Origin: CBDCGJ01 sp965238305
GTDB taxonomy: Bacteria; Pseudomonadota; Alphaproteobacteria; GCA-2731375
DNA: 64,000 nucleotides
NCBI GenBank assembly: GCA_965238305.1
Contig: CBDEHK010000001.1
Span: forward strand, 3,410,001-3,474,000
Direction: 5' to 3'
How positions within the stretch are numbered: position 1 is the stretch's first letter; each line of letters begins with the position of its first letter. A program made the translations under genes and the position numbers. This document shows positions 1 to 7,572 of this stretch, piece after piece. A model generated the notes under the pieces. It had not been told where the DNA came from. It ran no database searches and saw only the letters and a list, made by a program, of their open reading frames with translations.

Positions 1-2
1 CG

Positions 3-197
3 ATTGCCTATAATTTGTCATTTGCTGTTTTGAAAGGTGGCAAGGCGCCAATACAAGCAATGAACGAAACGATCAATCAATTGATCAAAAGCGGTGAAAT
101 GGCCAAGATCGCAGCGGCTGCCAGTATCAGTTTTTTTCCGCCGACCGAACCATATGTTTTTCAGCGTGTCTCACCGGACATGCTGACGCGTGATTAG
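3..197 (+). CDS. C-terminal end of a periplasmic solute-binding protein (partial)
   Basis: The reading frame is open from the left edge of the window to a TAG at 195-197, so only about 64 C-terminal residues are visible. The stretch with MNETINQLIKSGEMAKI resembles the last helix of family 3 periplasmic binding proteins, where a helix with NxAL..L..dG closes the second lobe. It converges on the PQQ-associated ABC permease 6 bases away. Loci of that type often carry a MoxJ-like quinoprotein-associated binding protein, so that is the most likely identity, but this is inferred from context. No start codon, signal peptide or ligand residues are inside the window. Confidence 0.5.
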   Translation: MAYNLSFAVLKGGKAPIQAMNETINQLIKSGEMAKIAAAASISFFPPTEPYVFQRVSPDMLTRD

Positions 198-202
198 TTC
201 GC

Positions 203-1033
203 TTATCCGCGACCACCGCCGGTCATTCCACGCTTCGGATCGTAAGCCCAGATCGCTGAGGCCAGAAAACCGACAAGCGCCAACAAGGTTATTCCTGTCG
301 CCGCCAAATCGAATTTCAGATAGAGACTGAAACGAATGAATTCGACGGCGTAAGTAAATGGGTTGAAGCTGCATAGCCAATACAATAGCTCGCTAGATTC
401 GCGCATTTTCCACAACGGATAAAGTGCGCTCGACAAAAAGAAAGCAGGAAATATAACAAAATTCATCACCCCGGCGAAATTCTCCAGCTGGCGAATGAAA
501 CTCGACAGCAACATGCCAACCGCGCCCAGCATCAGTCCAGTTATTATCAAAGTTGGCGCCAGCGCCAAATAGCCGAACGCCGGCATCTCGATACCAAGCA
601 GATAAGCGGCGAACAAAAAAGCATATACCTGCAATATCGAGACGGCGCAGCCGGCGAATAATTTACAAAGCAACAAATACCAACGCGGCAATGGGCTGGT
701 TAACAAGACTTTCATACTGCCCATTTCACGATCATAGACCAACGACAGCGAGCTTTGCATGCCATTGAATAATTGAATCATCCCGACCAATCCAGGCACG
801 ATATAAACCTCATAAAGAATGTAAGTTTCGTAGGGTGGAATAATCGAAAGCCCAAGTACGGCCCGAAATCCAGCGGCAAAAACCAACAGCCAAACCAAAG
901 GGCGAACCAATGCGGCGATGAAACGTTCGCGTTGATGGAAAAATCGCAACCCTTCGCGCCACGTCACGCCGCGCAAACAGCGCAAATAGGCAGCTGGACC
1001 AATCAAAGGTCTTTGGCTTAGTTCAATTGTCAT
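203..1033 (-). CDS. ABC-2 type permease, PQQ-alcohol-oxidation-associated (PedC-like)
   Basis: A 276-residue ABC-2 type integral membrane protein. About six hydrophobic segments are visible, for example around residues 45-65 (PLVWLLVFAAGF), 115-140 and 170-200. The N-terminal half contains an ABC-2 style stretch with DREMGSMKVLLTSPLPRW, typical of exporter permeases. It overlaps the ATPase gene upstream by 11 bases, and the binding-protein gene lies before that, so the three are one leftward operon. This set matches the alcohol ABC transporter family found beside PQQ-dependent alcohol dehydrogenases (PedC type). The role in those systems is not settled: export of a metabolite, or help to the periplasmic dehydrogenase. 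Family assignment is strong; substrate is unknown. Confidence 0.85.
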   Translation of the reverse strand: MTIELSQRPLIGPAAYLRCLRGVTWREGLRFFHQRERFIAALVRPLVWLLVFAAGFRAVLGLSIIPPYETYILYEVYIVPGLVGMIQLFNGMQSSLSLVYDREMGSMKVLLTSPLPRWYLLLCKLFAGCAVSILQVYAFLFAAYLLGIEMPAFGYLALAPTLIITGLMLGAVGMLLSSFIRQLENFAGVMNFVIFPAFFLSSALYPLWKMRESSELLYWLCSFNPFTYAVEFIRFSLYLKFDLAATGITLLALVGFLASAIWAYDPKRGMTGGGRG

Positions 1034-1781
1034 CTGGGTTCCGATCCGCCATCACGAGTTGTTCGAATAATTGCGCGACGTCGTCGCAGGCTTGTTCCTG
1101 CAGTAAATCGGCGACACTGCCTTGCGCCCGTATCCTGCCTTCATGCACGATAATCAGATCGTCATCTGGGCGGACTTCATCGACTAAATGGGTTGCCCAA
1201 AGCGCCGTCAAGCCCTGCTCCTGGCACAGCGTATGAACATGGTCGACGATGGCACGACGCGACGGCACATCCAGGCCGACAGTCGGTTCATCCAGCAATA
1301 ATAATTCGGGGTCATGTAGAAGGGCTCTGGCAATTTCCACCCGCCGGCGATGACCGCCATTCAATGCTCTTACTTTCTCCCCACCCCGCTCCAACAACGA
1401 TAATGACGCCAGACTGGCATCTATCTTTTTCTCCAGATCGTCGGCAGGCAAGCCATGTAAGGCGGCAAAATAAGCAAGATTTTGTCGCACTGTCAGATCG
1501 AGATCGAGCGTTTGTTGTTGAAACACCACCCCTAAACTGGCCATGGCCCGTAAGGGTTCGGTGAGCAAATCGGAGTTCAAAATTACAATGCTGCCATCCT
1601 GGATCTTCAGAATTCGGGTCAACAGATGGAATAGCGTTGATTTGCCGGCCCCGTTAGGACCCAGGATGGCGGTGAAATGGCCGCGGCGGACGGTCAGGTT
1701 GAGATCGCACAAAGCCTGTTTGGCGCCGTAAGCATAACTTAAACCTTCTATCTCGATCCCAGCTTTCAACGCCTTTGGCAT
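1023..1781 (-). CDS. ABC transporter ATP-binding protein, PQQ-alcohol-dehydrogenase-associated type
   Basis: A 252-residue ABC ATPase. Walker A is GPNGAGKST near residues 41-49 and Walker B is LLLLDEPTVGLD near residues 160-171. The signature loop reads LNGGHRRRVEIARAL in place of LSGGQ, a variation common in this subfamily. The H-loop histidine is in LWATHLVDE. It should energise the PedC-like permease encoded next, in the inner membrane. The gene overlaps the upstream binding-protein gene by 16 bases and the downstream permease by 11, which implies translational coupling. The subfamily is the one found with PQQ-dependent alcohol dehydrogenase systems. The dehydrogenase and cytochrome genes themselves are not in the window. 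Confidence 0.9.
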   Translation of the reverse strand: MPKALKAGIEIEGLSYAYGAKQALCDLNLTVRRGHFTAILGPNGAGKSTLFHLLTRILKIQDGSIVILNSDLLTEPLRAMASLGVVFQQQTLDLDLTVRQNLAYFAALHGLPADDLEKKIDASLASLSLLERGGEKVRALNGGHRRRVEIARALLHDPELLLLDEPTVGLDVPSRRAIVDHVHTLCQEQGLTALWATHLVDEVRPDDDLIIVHEGRIRAQGSVADLLQEQACDDVAQLFEQLVMADRNPDDN

Positions 1782-3016
1782 GTACTTTCTCGCTTATCGT
1801 ACCCTAGAGTGTCCAAATCTGTACGCTGATGAAGATAACCCTCCTGCGGTGAGGTTGAGACCAAGGCACCGTGATGGACCAGAGCGATAGGCTGGCGCAT
1901 TTGTCCGGACCATGGCCTAAAACTCAACCGCCGGCCCTTAAAAGCGGCCAGCTTGAACTTGTCCGATTGCAGATATGCGGTGACCTGTGTCGCGGTCTTG
2001 GCGCCGCCCCGGATCACGGCCTCGCCAACCGCGCTCACCGCAAGCCAGGCGGCATAGTCCACATCGTTCATCGCCCGGTGAGCCGATGTTAGAAATCGTT
2101 TCTGCAATTGAGCCGCCCCCCATTGTTCGATGACACCATGCCAGGCGACGGGACGCAGGCCCTGGGTCCCAACCACGGGACGCGGTCGCCACGTTTGGTA
2201 AAGGACATATTCACCAAAGTCGCGAATTTCATCGGCTACCACAAGCACATCATAATCAGGTCCTTGCGTGAATAGCGGTACTTCGGCCTGCACGTTCCGC
2301 CGCATATCGGCATCAAACAGCCAAGTCTTTTGCGCCACAATTTTGGCGCCGAATTTCCGGGCCGACTGGGCCATCGCTTCGGAAAATTTTTTGTCCTGCG
2401 CGTGGCCGCCGCTAATGAGGAACCACTTGTTCCAGCGTTTGCGGAGCAGAAATTGCGCCAGGGCATCACTCAGCATGGCGCGGCTGGGGATCGTGTGCAA
2501 AATATTGGCCCGGCAGTTATTTAGGCGCAAGCTGTTGTTCGCGCTAGAGACGTTGATAATCAATGCCTCTTTCGCCCAATCTTGATCGGCCAGTCCTATC
2601 AATTCAGCCGCTGGCATATTCGCAATGATGATGTCGTCAGATCTTGAACGGGTCAGTTCAGTTCTGGAAGTTTCGTCGTTCTGATGAAAAATATACTCTG
2701 ACAATTCCAATTCGTGGCCAGTGAATTGCCCACCAGCGTTGACATCGCGAATGCCCAGTCGCGCGCCCTCTAAGCCCTGATCATTTGGGACCGCCTGCAG
2801 ATTAGACAGAGTTGGGGGGCGATCAGGCCGCCACTCGATATACGCAATACGGACGCGCGTCTGAATACCGGCATTGCTTTTCACTGGCATCAGTGAAAAC
2901 GAAACAAAAAAACAAATTGCTAGACTTAAGGAAACCCGAACCCACGACTTTGCAAGGCGACCAAAAACCAAAACCGCGAACGAGACCCTTTTTATCGTTG
3001 CTCCCGGTCCAGACAT
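1766..3016 (-). CDS. ABC transporter substrate-binding protein, PQQ-dependent alcohol dehydrogenase system type
   Basis: A 416-residue exported protein with a long N-terminal region and a signal-like hydrophobic stretch at about residues 28-43 (SLSLAICFFVSFSLMPV), followed by an alanine/asparagine-rich cleavage region. The mature part opens with VRIAYIEWRPDRPP, and the rest has the two-lobed layout of family 5 branched-chain amino-acid/leucine-type binding proteins. The opening motif and the company of a PedC-like permease and matching ATPase place it in the PQQ-associated group. In other genomes a beta-propeller protein is often encoded next to these; none is seen here. It is probably the first gene of the three-gene leftward operon. 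The ligand is unknown. Confidence 0.83.
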   Translation of the reverse strand: MSGPGATIKRVSFAVLVFGRLAKSWVRVSLSLAICFFVSFSLMPVKSNAGIQTRVRIAYIEWRPDRPPTLSNLQAVPNDQGLEGARLGIRDVNAGGQFTGHELELSEYIFHQNDETSRTELTRSRSDDIIIANMPAAELIGLADQDWAKEALIINVSSANNSLRLNNCRANILHTIPSRAMLSDALAQFLLRKRWNKWFLISGGHAQDKKFSEAMAQSARKFGAKIVAQKTWLFDADMRRNVQAEVPLFTQGPDYDVLVVADEIRDFGEYVLYQTWRPRPVVGTQGLRPVAWHGVIEQWGAAQLQKRFLTSAHRAMNDVDYAAWLAVSAVGEAVIRGGAKTATQVTAYLQSDKFKLAAFKGRRLSFRPWSGQMRQPIALVHHGALVSTSPQEGYLHQRTDLDTLGYDKRESTCQRR

Positions 3017-3230
3017 ATTGATCCAGTAATTCTCTAATTTTCAGAACGCCCACATGGCTTCCCGCTATCTTAGGAAGCCGAAGCAAACAAATAAACGAAA
3101 TAATCTCACAAAGCCTCGGTGTACCATCGATCCATCTACCTGCAAATCACCAGAAAATTGCAATAACGTTCTCAGCGGCCAAGTTTATAATGGTACCAGA
3201 AATTATGATTTTGGCTCCAGGCCTAACCGC

Positions 3231-3691
3231 GGCGGTGTCAGGGAAAAATTGATCAGTAAGCAATTTCCTAACATCGAGACGTCTCAAGCCGCGAGTTGTC
3301 GCCGTTCAGCCAGCGCGCCGATGCGATCGAGTTCAAAAATTTGGTGGTTGTAAAAATGGCGTTCTTGGTCAAAATGATTATGGACGGAAGCATGAATGGC
3401 AGAAAATTTCTGCAACGACTTGGGGTTCCTGAATTGGCCATGGCGCGCTCTCGTTGTCGAAAAAGCCGATGTGGGTTTTCGACCCGATTGTTGAACCAGT
3501 AGCCGGTTTCGTGGCGCGCCGCGTTGCCGATCTCTTCTATGGCTGTCCGGTAGGAGCGAAAGCGGTCCGTCACAAATGCTTTTGGGCAACCGTATCGCTT
3601 CATTGCTTTCTTCAGAAATTTCTTTGTCGCCTTGCGATCACACTGCGAAACGTAGTTTGGCTACTTATGTCAAATTTTCTCTGACACTGCC
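3231..3691. mobile_element. Internally deleted IS6-family insertion sequence
   Basis: Two imperfect inverted ends bound this 461-base stretch: GGCGGTGTCAGGGAAAAATT reading right from 3231, and GGCAGTGTCAGAGAAAATTT reading left from 3691. Between them lies the 3' portion of an IS6-family transposase on the minus strand, with the promoter-proximal half missing. An intact member would be about 0.7-1 kb, so this copy has an internal deletion and a frameshift and cannot move by itself. Its right end overlaps the last codons of the LysR gene. The outer 68 bases at the left end are nearly identical to the complement of 35369-35436, so the two came from the same element. Confidence 0.8.
3284..3640 (-). 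pseudogene. IS6-family transposase fragment, frameshifted
   Basis: Two overlapping minus-strand frames together give the C-terminal third of an IS6-type DDE transposase. The first frame shows KKFLKKAMKRYGCPKAFVTD, then RSYRTAIEEIGNAARHETGY, WFNNRVEN and FRQRERAM. After a one-base shift near 3420-3440 the second frame continues with LQKFSAIHASVHNHFDQERH and ends in LAERRQLAA. This is the order of motifs in IS6 transposases, covering the last catalytic region and the conserved C-terminus. The N-terminal helix-turn-helix and the first catalytic Asp are absent. It is a dead remnant, useful mainly as a marker of past rearrangement. Confidence 0.85.
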
Positions 3692-4675
3692 GGCGTCCAT
3701 CTCTCTCGTTACCTTCATCATCGAAGATTCATGTTGTTGAATTTGTTCCAGCATCTCCTTGATTCTGACTGATAAATAGGCAGAAAGTTTTTCGACGGCG
3801 GGCATCACGGCGCTGTGTTTTGGCGTGAATAGTCCTAAGGTTCTATTGGGATGGTTTAATTCGATAGGAAGGGCGGAAAGCGTACCCTGTCGGCGCAGGG
3901 CAAACACAACGGTATGCGGCAATATGGTCAGATAATTTGTATGGACAATGTAATTCACAACACTGCCAAGTCCGCCGCCTGATGCTGCGATGTTGATGTT
4001 GCGGGCATCAATAGACGAAAGGATATTTTTCAAATCCTCACTAAGCGGACTATGCGGCGGCGGCGCGACCCATGGATAATCGAGCAAATCCATTGCCGTT
4101 AGATTTTTCTTGGACCGCAATGGATGACCCACTCGGCAGGCGACGAGATTATGACCGCGGATCAGCGGCTTAAACTCCAAATTTCGGTCCGGATCAATTA
4201 CACTAACAGGACAAAAGGCAGCGTCTATTCGATCGCCAACCAACTGGGCAATCAAATCGTCCGGATAACCATGGCTGATGTTGATCTTGATATTGGGGCT
4301 GACGACCTGAAATTCCGCCAAAAGGCTTGAAACGAAACCATCCAGAAAGAAAGGTGTTCCGCCAATCCTGATCTCTCCTTCGTCCCCGCTGCGGATACGG
4401 TCCACACTTTCAGACGCGCGCTTTGTCGCGTTGCGGATGGCCCGACCTTGATCGACCAGCCGTTTTCCAATAGGCGTCAATTCCAAAGGCTTTCTTGTCC
4501 GTGAAAAAAGCGGTTCCTCAATGCGTTCTTCCAGGCCTTTGACAATTCGGGATAGGCCCGGCTGACTTGTTCCCAAGCTCGCCGCCGCTTCGGAAAATCC
4601 ACCGGAATCATAAATTTCCGCGAGTAGAAGCAAATGTTTTGGGTCCAATAGCATTGACAAGTCCTCACACGACAA
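3665..4675 (-). CDS. LysR-family transcriptional regulator of the adjacent catabolic operon
   Basis: A 336-residue LysR-type regulator. The N-terminal winged helix-turn-helix spans about residues 8-66 (FSEAAASLGTSQPGLSRIVK), and the effector-binding domain about 95-300 begins with EIRIGGTPFFLDGF. It is transcribed away from the TRAP/hydroxyquinol operon with about 118 bases between the start codons, the usual arrangement for a regulator of that operon. Its inducer is probably an aromatic substrate or intermediate. The last residues (GSVRENLT) are encoded by the terminal repeat of the IS6 remnant at 3231-3691, so the native C-terminus seems to have been replaced by element sequence. The DNA- and ligand-binding domains look complete, so it may still work. 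Confidence 0.9.
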   Translation of the reverse strand: MSCEDLSMLLDPKHLLLLAEIYDSGGFSEAAASLGTSQPGLSRIVKGLEERIEEPLFSRTRKPLELTPIGKRLVDQGRAIRNATKRASESVDRIRSGDEGEIRIGGTPFFLDGFVSSLLAEFQVVSPNIKINISHGYPDDLIAQLVGDRIDAAFCPVSVIDPDRNLEFKPLIRGHNLVACRVGHPLRSKKNLTAMDLLDYPWVAPPPHSPLSEDLKNILSSIDARNINIAASGGGLGSVVNYIVHTNYLTILPHTVVFALRRQGTLSALPIELNHPNRTLGLFTPKHSAVMPAVEKLSAYLSVRIKEMLEQIQQHESSMMKVTREMDAGSVRENLT

Positions 4676-4687
4676 AGACGCATTATT

Positions 4688-4702
4688 ATATCAAAATGAT
4701 AT
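4688..4702. promoter_or_regulatory. Palindromic LysR-type binding site
   Basis: ATATCAAAATGATAT is a perfect 6-base inverted repeat around AAA and contains the T-N11-A pattern of LysR sites. It lies 13 bases upstream of the LysR start and about 90 bases upstream of the divergent TRAP operon start, in an AT-rich intergenic stretch. The position fits autorepression and divergent activation; binding itself is inferred. Confidence 0.5.
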
Positions 4703-4793
4703 GGAATATGTATTTTTAATATTTTATTTAATAACTTTCACTCTGTAACCTGCTTTTCACTATCAGAACAAATCCAATGTGGGAGGTAGTCCA

Positions 4794-5873
4794 GTGAAAA
4801 TATCGAGACGAAATGTCCTTAAAACCGCAGGTGCCGCAGGTACGACCGCGTTCTTCACCCCTTATATTGCTCAGGGTGCGAATAAAATCAGGCTGACCAT
4901 TGCCTCCAGCCACCCGACGGCCGTGCCTTGGGTTGGGACCATGCACAATCATGTTGTTCCGGAAACCAACAAGCGCCTCAAGGCGATGGGATCTGATATC
5001 GAAGTCAAATGGATCGAATCCTACGGCGGGGCGCTGTACAAATTCGATAAAACGCTGGAAGCGGTAGAACAGGGTATTACCGACATCGGATGGGTTGGGA
5101 CATTGTGGGAAGAGTCCAAGATGCCGCTGCAAAATGTCAGCTACTATGCGCCATTTGTGTCAGATGATATGCCAGCAATGCTTCGTGCGATGAATGACAT
5201 GCACCGTGAAATGGCGCCGCTGACCGACGCTTGGGCAAAACAAAATCAGGTATTTCTCGGCGCTAGTGGGATCGAAACCTATAACATTATTTCCAAAGAG
5301 CCGATCAACAGTATCTCGGATATGAAGGGCAAGAAATTTGTGACCGCAGGCGCAGTATCCGCTTGGCTGGAGAACACAGGCGCAGTTGGCGTCAATCAGG
5401 GTCTGCCAGGTTTCTACAACTTGATCAAGACAGGTGTTGTTGACGGTGCCGTGATCTCAAATTCCGGTACCTTTCCGTTTAAATTGTACGAGGTGGCTCC
5501 TTACATCAACAAAGTCAGTTTGGGCTGCCAAGTAACAGGCGCTATGTCGATTAACAAACAAAGCTGGGACAAATTACCCGCCGAATTGCAGAAGGTTCTT
5601 TCCGATCTTGGCCAGGAATACAGCAAGATCCACGGCGAAATGCTGGTTGGCCTCGCCAAAAAGTTCGAAGGGATTATGGCTGAAAAAGGCGCGACCATTA
5701 ATCCGATGTCACAGGAGGCCCGTTTGGAATGGGCTAATTCTCTGCCTGACATTGCCAGCAACTGGCGCAAGTTTAATGGCGACAAAGGGCTGCCAGCGAC
5801 GGAAGTCATGGACGTTTTCCTCAAAAAAATGAAGGCCGCAGGCCCCACGTCAATTCGTGATTGGAGCGCCTGA
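4794..5873 (+). CDS. TRAP transporter substrate-binding protein, DctP type
   Basis: A periplasmic solute receptor of a tripartite ATP-independent transporter. The GTG at 4794 is preferred because GGGAGGT sits 6 bases before it; an in-frame GTG at 4779 lacks such a site. The N-terminus has a twin-arginine-like signal (SRRNVLKTAGAAG, then a hydrophobic run ending near ANK). The mature protein has the DctP fold, with the usual central ligand-binding region around GIETYNIISKEPI and MKGKKFVTAG. It is first in a rightward operon, with its fused membrane subunits encoded at 8643-10679. Uptake of an aromatic or carboxylic-acid substrate of the hydroxyquinol pathway is the likely job; the ligand is not evident from sequence. 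Confidence 0.88.
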   Translation: MKISRRNVLKTAGAAGTTAFFTPYIAQGANKIRLTIASSHPTAVPWVGTMHNHVVPETNKRLKAMGSDIEVKWIESYGGALYKFDKTLEAVEQGITDIGWVGTLWEESKMPLQNVSYYAPFVSDDMPAMLRAMNDMHREMAPLTDAWAKQNQVFLGASGIETYNIISKEPINSISDMKGKKFVTAGAVSAWLENTGAVGVNQGLPGFYNLIKTGVVDGAVISNSGTFPFKLYEVAPYINKVSLGCQVTGAMSINKQSWDKLPAELQKVLSDLGQEYSKIHGEMLVGLAKKFEGIMAEKGATINPMSQEARLEWANSLPDIASNWRKFNGDKGLPATEVMDVFLKKMKAAGPTSIRDWSA

Positions 5874-5974
5874 CACACGTCTGCATTATTGGGCGAAAGG
5901 CCAGTTTGCGCTGCCATTGGCACCCTTTCGCCCAACGACAACCCCAATACCGTCACCCCATACTGGACTTAAAC

Positions 5975-6700
5975 ATGAACCAAATGATGACAGCAGACAC
6001 CAAGGTTCAACAGGATGCAGCCGCGCTTAGGGATAGGGTGAACATTGTCGACCACGACACGCTTGCTTTGTTATTGACCGAAGCGCGCTCCCACAAAGGC
6101 TGGCGTGACAAAACGGTAAGCGACGACCAGCTGTGCGAAGTTTACGAGGTCGCCAAGATGGGTCCAACATCTCTTAATCAGCAACCTATGCGCCTTGTTC
6201 TCGTGCGAGATGAACAGGCCAAAGACAAACTAGCGGACGCTTTGATTGAGCCCAACATTGCAAAAATGAGAGGCGCTCCCGTCACGGCGATCATCGCTTA
6301 TGACATGGCATTCCATACCCGGCTGCCGGAGGTATTTCCGCACAATCCCGGCGCCAAGGCGATGTTTGAAAATAACGAAATTGCGGCGACAACCAACGCA
6401 TTTCGCAACAGCACCCTGCAAGGGGCGTATTTTATGATTGCTGCGCGTGCCGTTGGACTGGATATCGGACCAATGTCTGGATTTGACAATGGCAAAGTCG
6501 ATGAAGCATTTTTTTCCGGCACAACTCTAAAATCGAACTTCCTTTGTAGTCTTGGTTATGCGGATGAAAGCAAGGTTTTCCGCCGCCGCCCGCGCCTCGA
6601 TTTTCACAAAAGATTGCGAAGATCGCTTAATGGAAGGATCGGGTCAGGATGTCACCTAACATTACAAAGCGAGATATCCTGGCAAATACAAACTGGATAG
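5975..6700 (+). CDS. RutE/TcpB-like nitroreductase-family reductase (copy 1)
   Basis: A flavin-dependent nitroreductase-fold protein close to RutE-type malonic semialdehyde reductases and to quinone reductases such as TcpB of chlorophenol pathways. Visible family motifs are MGPTSLNQQPMRLV, ENNEIAATTNAFRNSTLQGA and GLDIGPMSGFDN near the C-terminus. The ATG at 5975 was chosen because the longer frame overlaps the upstream gene and the extra residues do not fit the family. After RPRLDF the frame runs on for about 30 unrelated residues, whereas the second copy and RutE proteins stop soon after; another frame has a stop at 6628-6630. A frameshift in the tail is likely, outside the active-site motifs. 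Substrate may be a hydroxybenzoquinone. Confidence 0.8.
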   Translation: MNQMMTADTKVQQDAAALRDRVNIVDHDTLALLLTEARSHKGWRDKTVSDDQLCEVYEVAKMGPTSLNQQPMRLVLVRDEQAKDKLADALIEPNIAKMRGAPVTAIIAYDMAFHTRLPEVFPHNPGAKAMFENNEIAATTNAFRNSTLQGAYFMIAARAVGLDIGPMSGFDNGKVDEAFFSGTTLKSNFLCSLGYADESKVFRRRPRLDFHKRLRRSLNGRIGSGCHLTLQSEISWQIQTG

Positions 6701-6707
6701 AAAGCGT

Positions 6708-7013
6708 ATGTTATTTGTAATTCATGGGATAGATAAGCCCAACAGCCCGTTGAGAGAAAAACTCATTGAAGCGCATCGCGCGTACCTTGCAGCAAGTCCA
6801 TTGAAGATTGTTGCGTCAGGACCACTTGTAGACGATCAGAATAAACAAATGACTGGTAGCGTTGTCATTGTCGAATGCGATAGCCGGGATGATGTAGATG
6901 AATTAATGACCAGTGAGCCATTTAATGTAGCCGGGCTCTATGAAAGCCTGCATATCAATCGCTGGCATCAGCGGGTGGGAAACGTTGATATTGACGAAAG
7001 TTCGGCCCCATGA
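6708..7013 (+). CDS. YciI-like domain protein
   Basis: A 101-residue single-domain protein of the YciI family (ferredoxin-like fold). It shows LFVIHGIDKPNSP at the start, an EAHRAYLAASP segment in the middle and EPFNVAGLYESLHINRW near the end. These small proteins often lie in aromatic catabolic operons, where relatives act as dehalogenases, lactone-converting enzymes or accessory factors, for example near muconolactone steps. The start is 7 bases after the upstream stop, and the end overlaps the next start by 4 bases, so it is co-translated in the operon. A specific reaction cannot be assigned. Confidence 0.8.
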   Translation: MLFVIHGIDKPNSPLREKLIEAHRAYLAASPLKIVASGPLVDDQNKQMTGSVVIVECDSRDDVDELMTSEPFNVAGLYESLHINRWHQRVGNVDIDESSAP

Positions 7014-7546
7014 CCACCAGCGAGCGAACAATCGGGCGCCTGTCGCCTGGAGAGTCGGCACCGGAGCTTGAACTTGAATTGGCCGGCGGCGGGCATTGGA
7101 TACTGTCTGATCAACGGCCGGAAAATTTCACTCTTGTTGTAGTTTTCAGGGGTGTTCATTGCAGTTTCTGCAAACCCGAAATTGAAAAACTGAGCTATAT
7201 GCAGACCGCGTTTGCCGCCATCGGAATATCGATTCTAGCGGTCAGCATGGATGACGCTGAACGGGCGAACCGCGCGCTTAGTGAATGGGCGATCGGCAAA
7301 CTTCCATTTGCCTACGGTATGGCAGAACATCAGGTGCGGAGCTTCGGTCTTTATGTCTCCGAACGCGTCAAACCGGTCGAACCTGAACTTTTTAGCGAAC
7401 CCGGTGCGTTTCTTATTCGTCCGGACGGGACGCTGTATGCCGAATTCCAATCAACAACACCTTGGTTGAGACTTGATCTCGATGTTCTGTATCGCGGCAT
7501 TCAAGTGGCGATGAAACGAGGTACGCCACCGCGCGGCGGACAGTAA
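7010..7546 (+). CDS. Peroxiredoxin-like (AhpC/TSA, redoxin) protein
   Basis: A 178-residue thioredoxin-fold protein. The active-site region is FRGVHCSFCKPEIEKL at about residues 45-60, where two cysteines form a CxxC pair. The body has GISILAVSMDD and the late cis-proline-type region GAFLIRPDGTLY of redoxin proteins. No signal peptide is visible, so it should be cytoplasmic. It overlaps the YciI-like gene by 4 bases. In a pathway through easily auto-oxidised hydroxyquinol, a protein that removes peroxides or reduces quinone-derived oxidants would make sense; that role is inferred from context. Confidence 0.82.
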   Translation: MTTSERTIGRLSPGESAPELELELAGGGHWILSDQRPENFTLVVVFRGVHCSFCKPEIEKLSYMQTAFAAIGISILAVSMDDAERANRALSEWAIGKLPFAYGMAEHQVRSFGLYVSERVKPVEPELFSEPGAFLIRPDGTLYAEFQSTTPWLRLDLDVLYRGIQVAMKRGTPPRGGQ

Positions 7547-7572
7547 CGGCCAAAGTGAAGAGAACCTATCGC

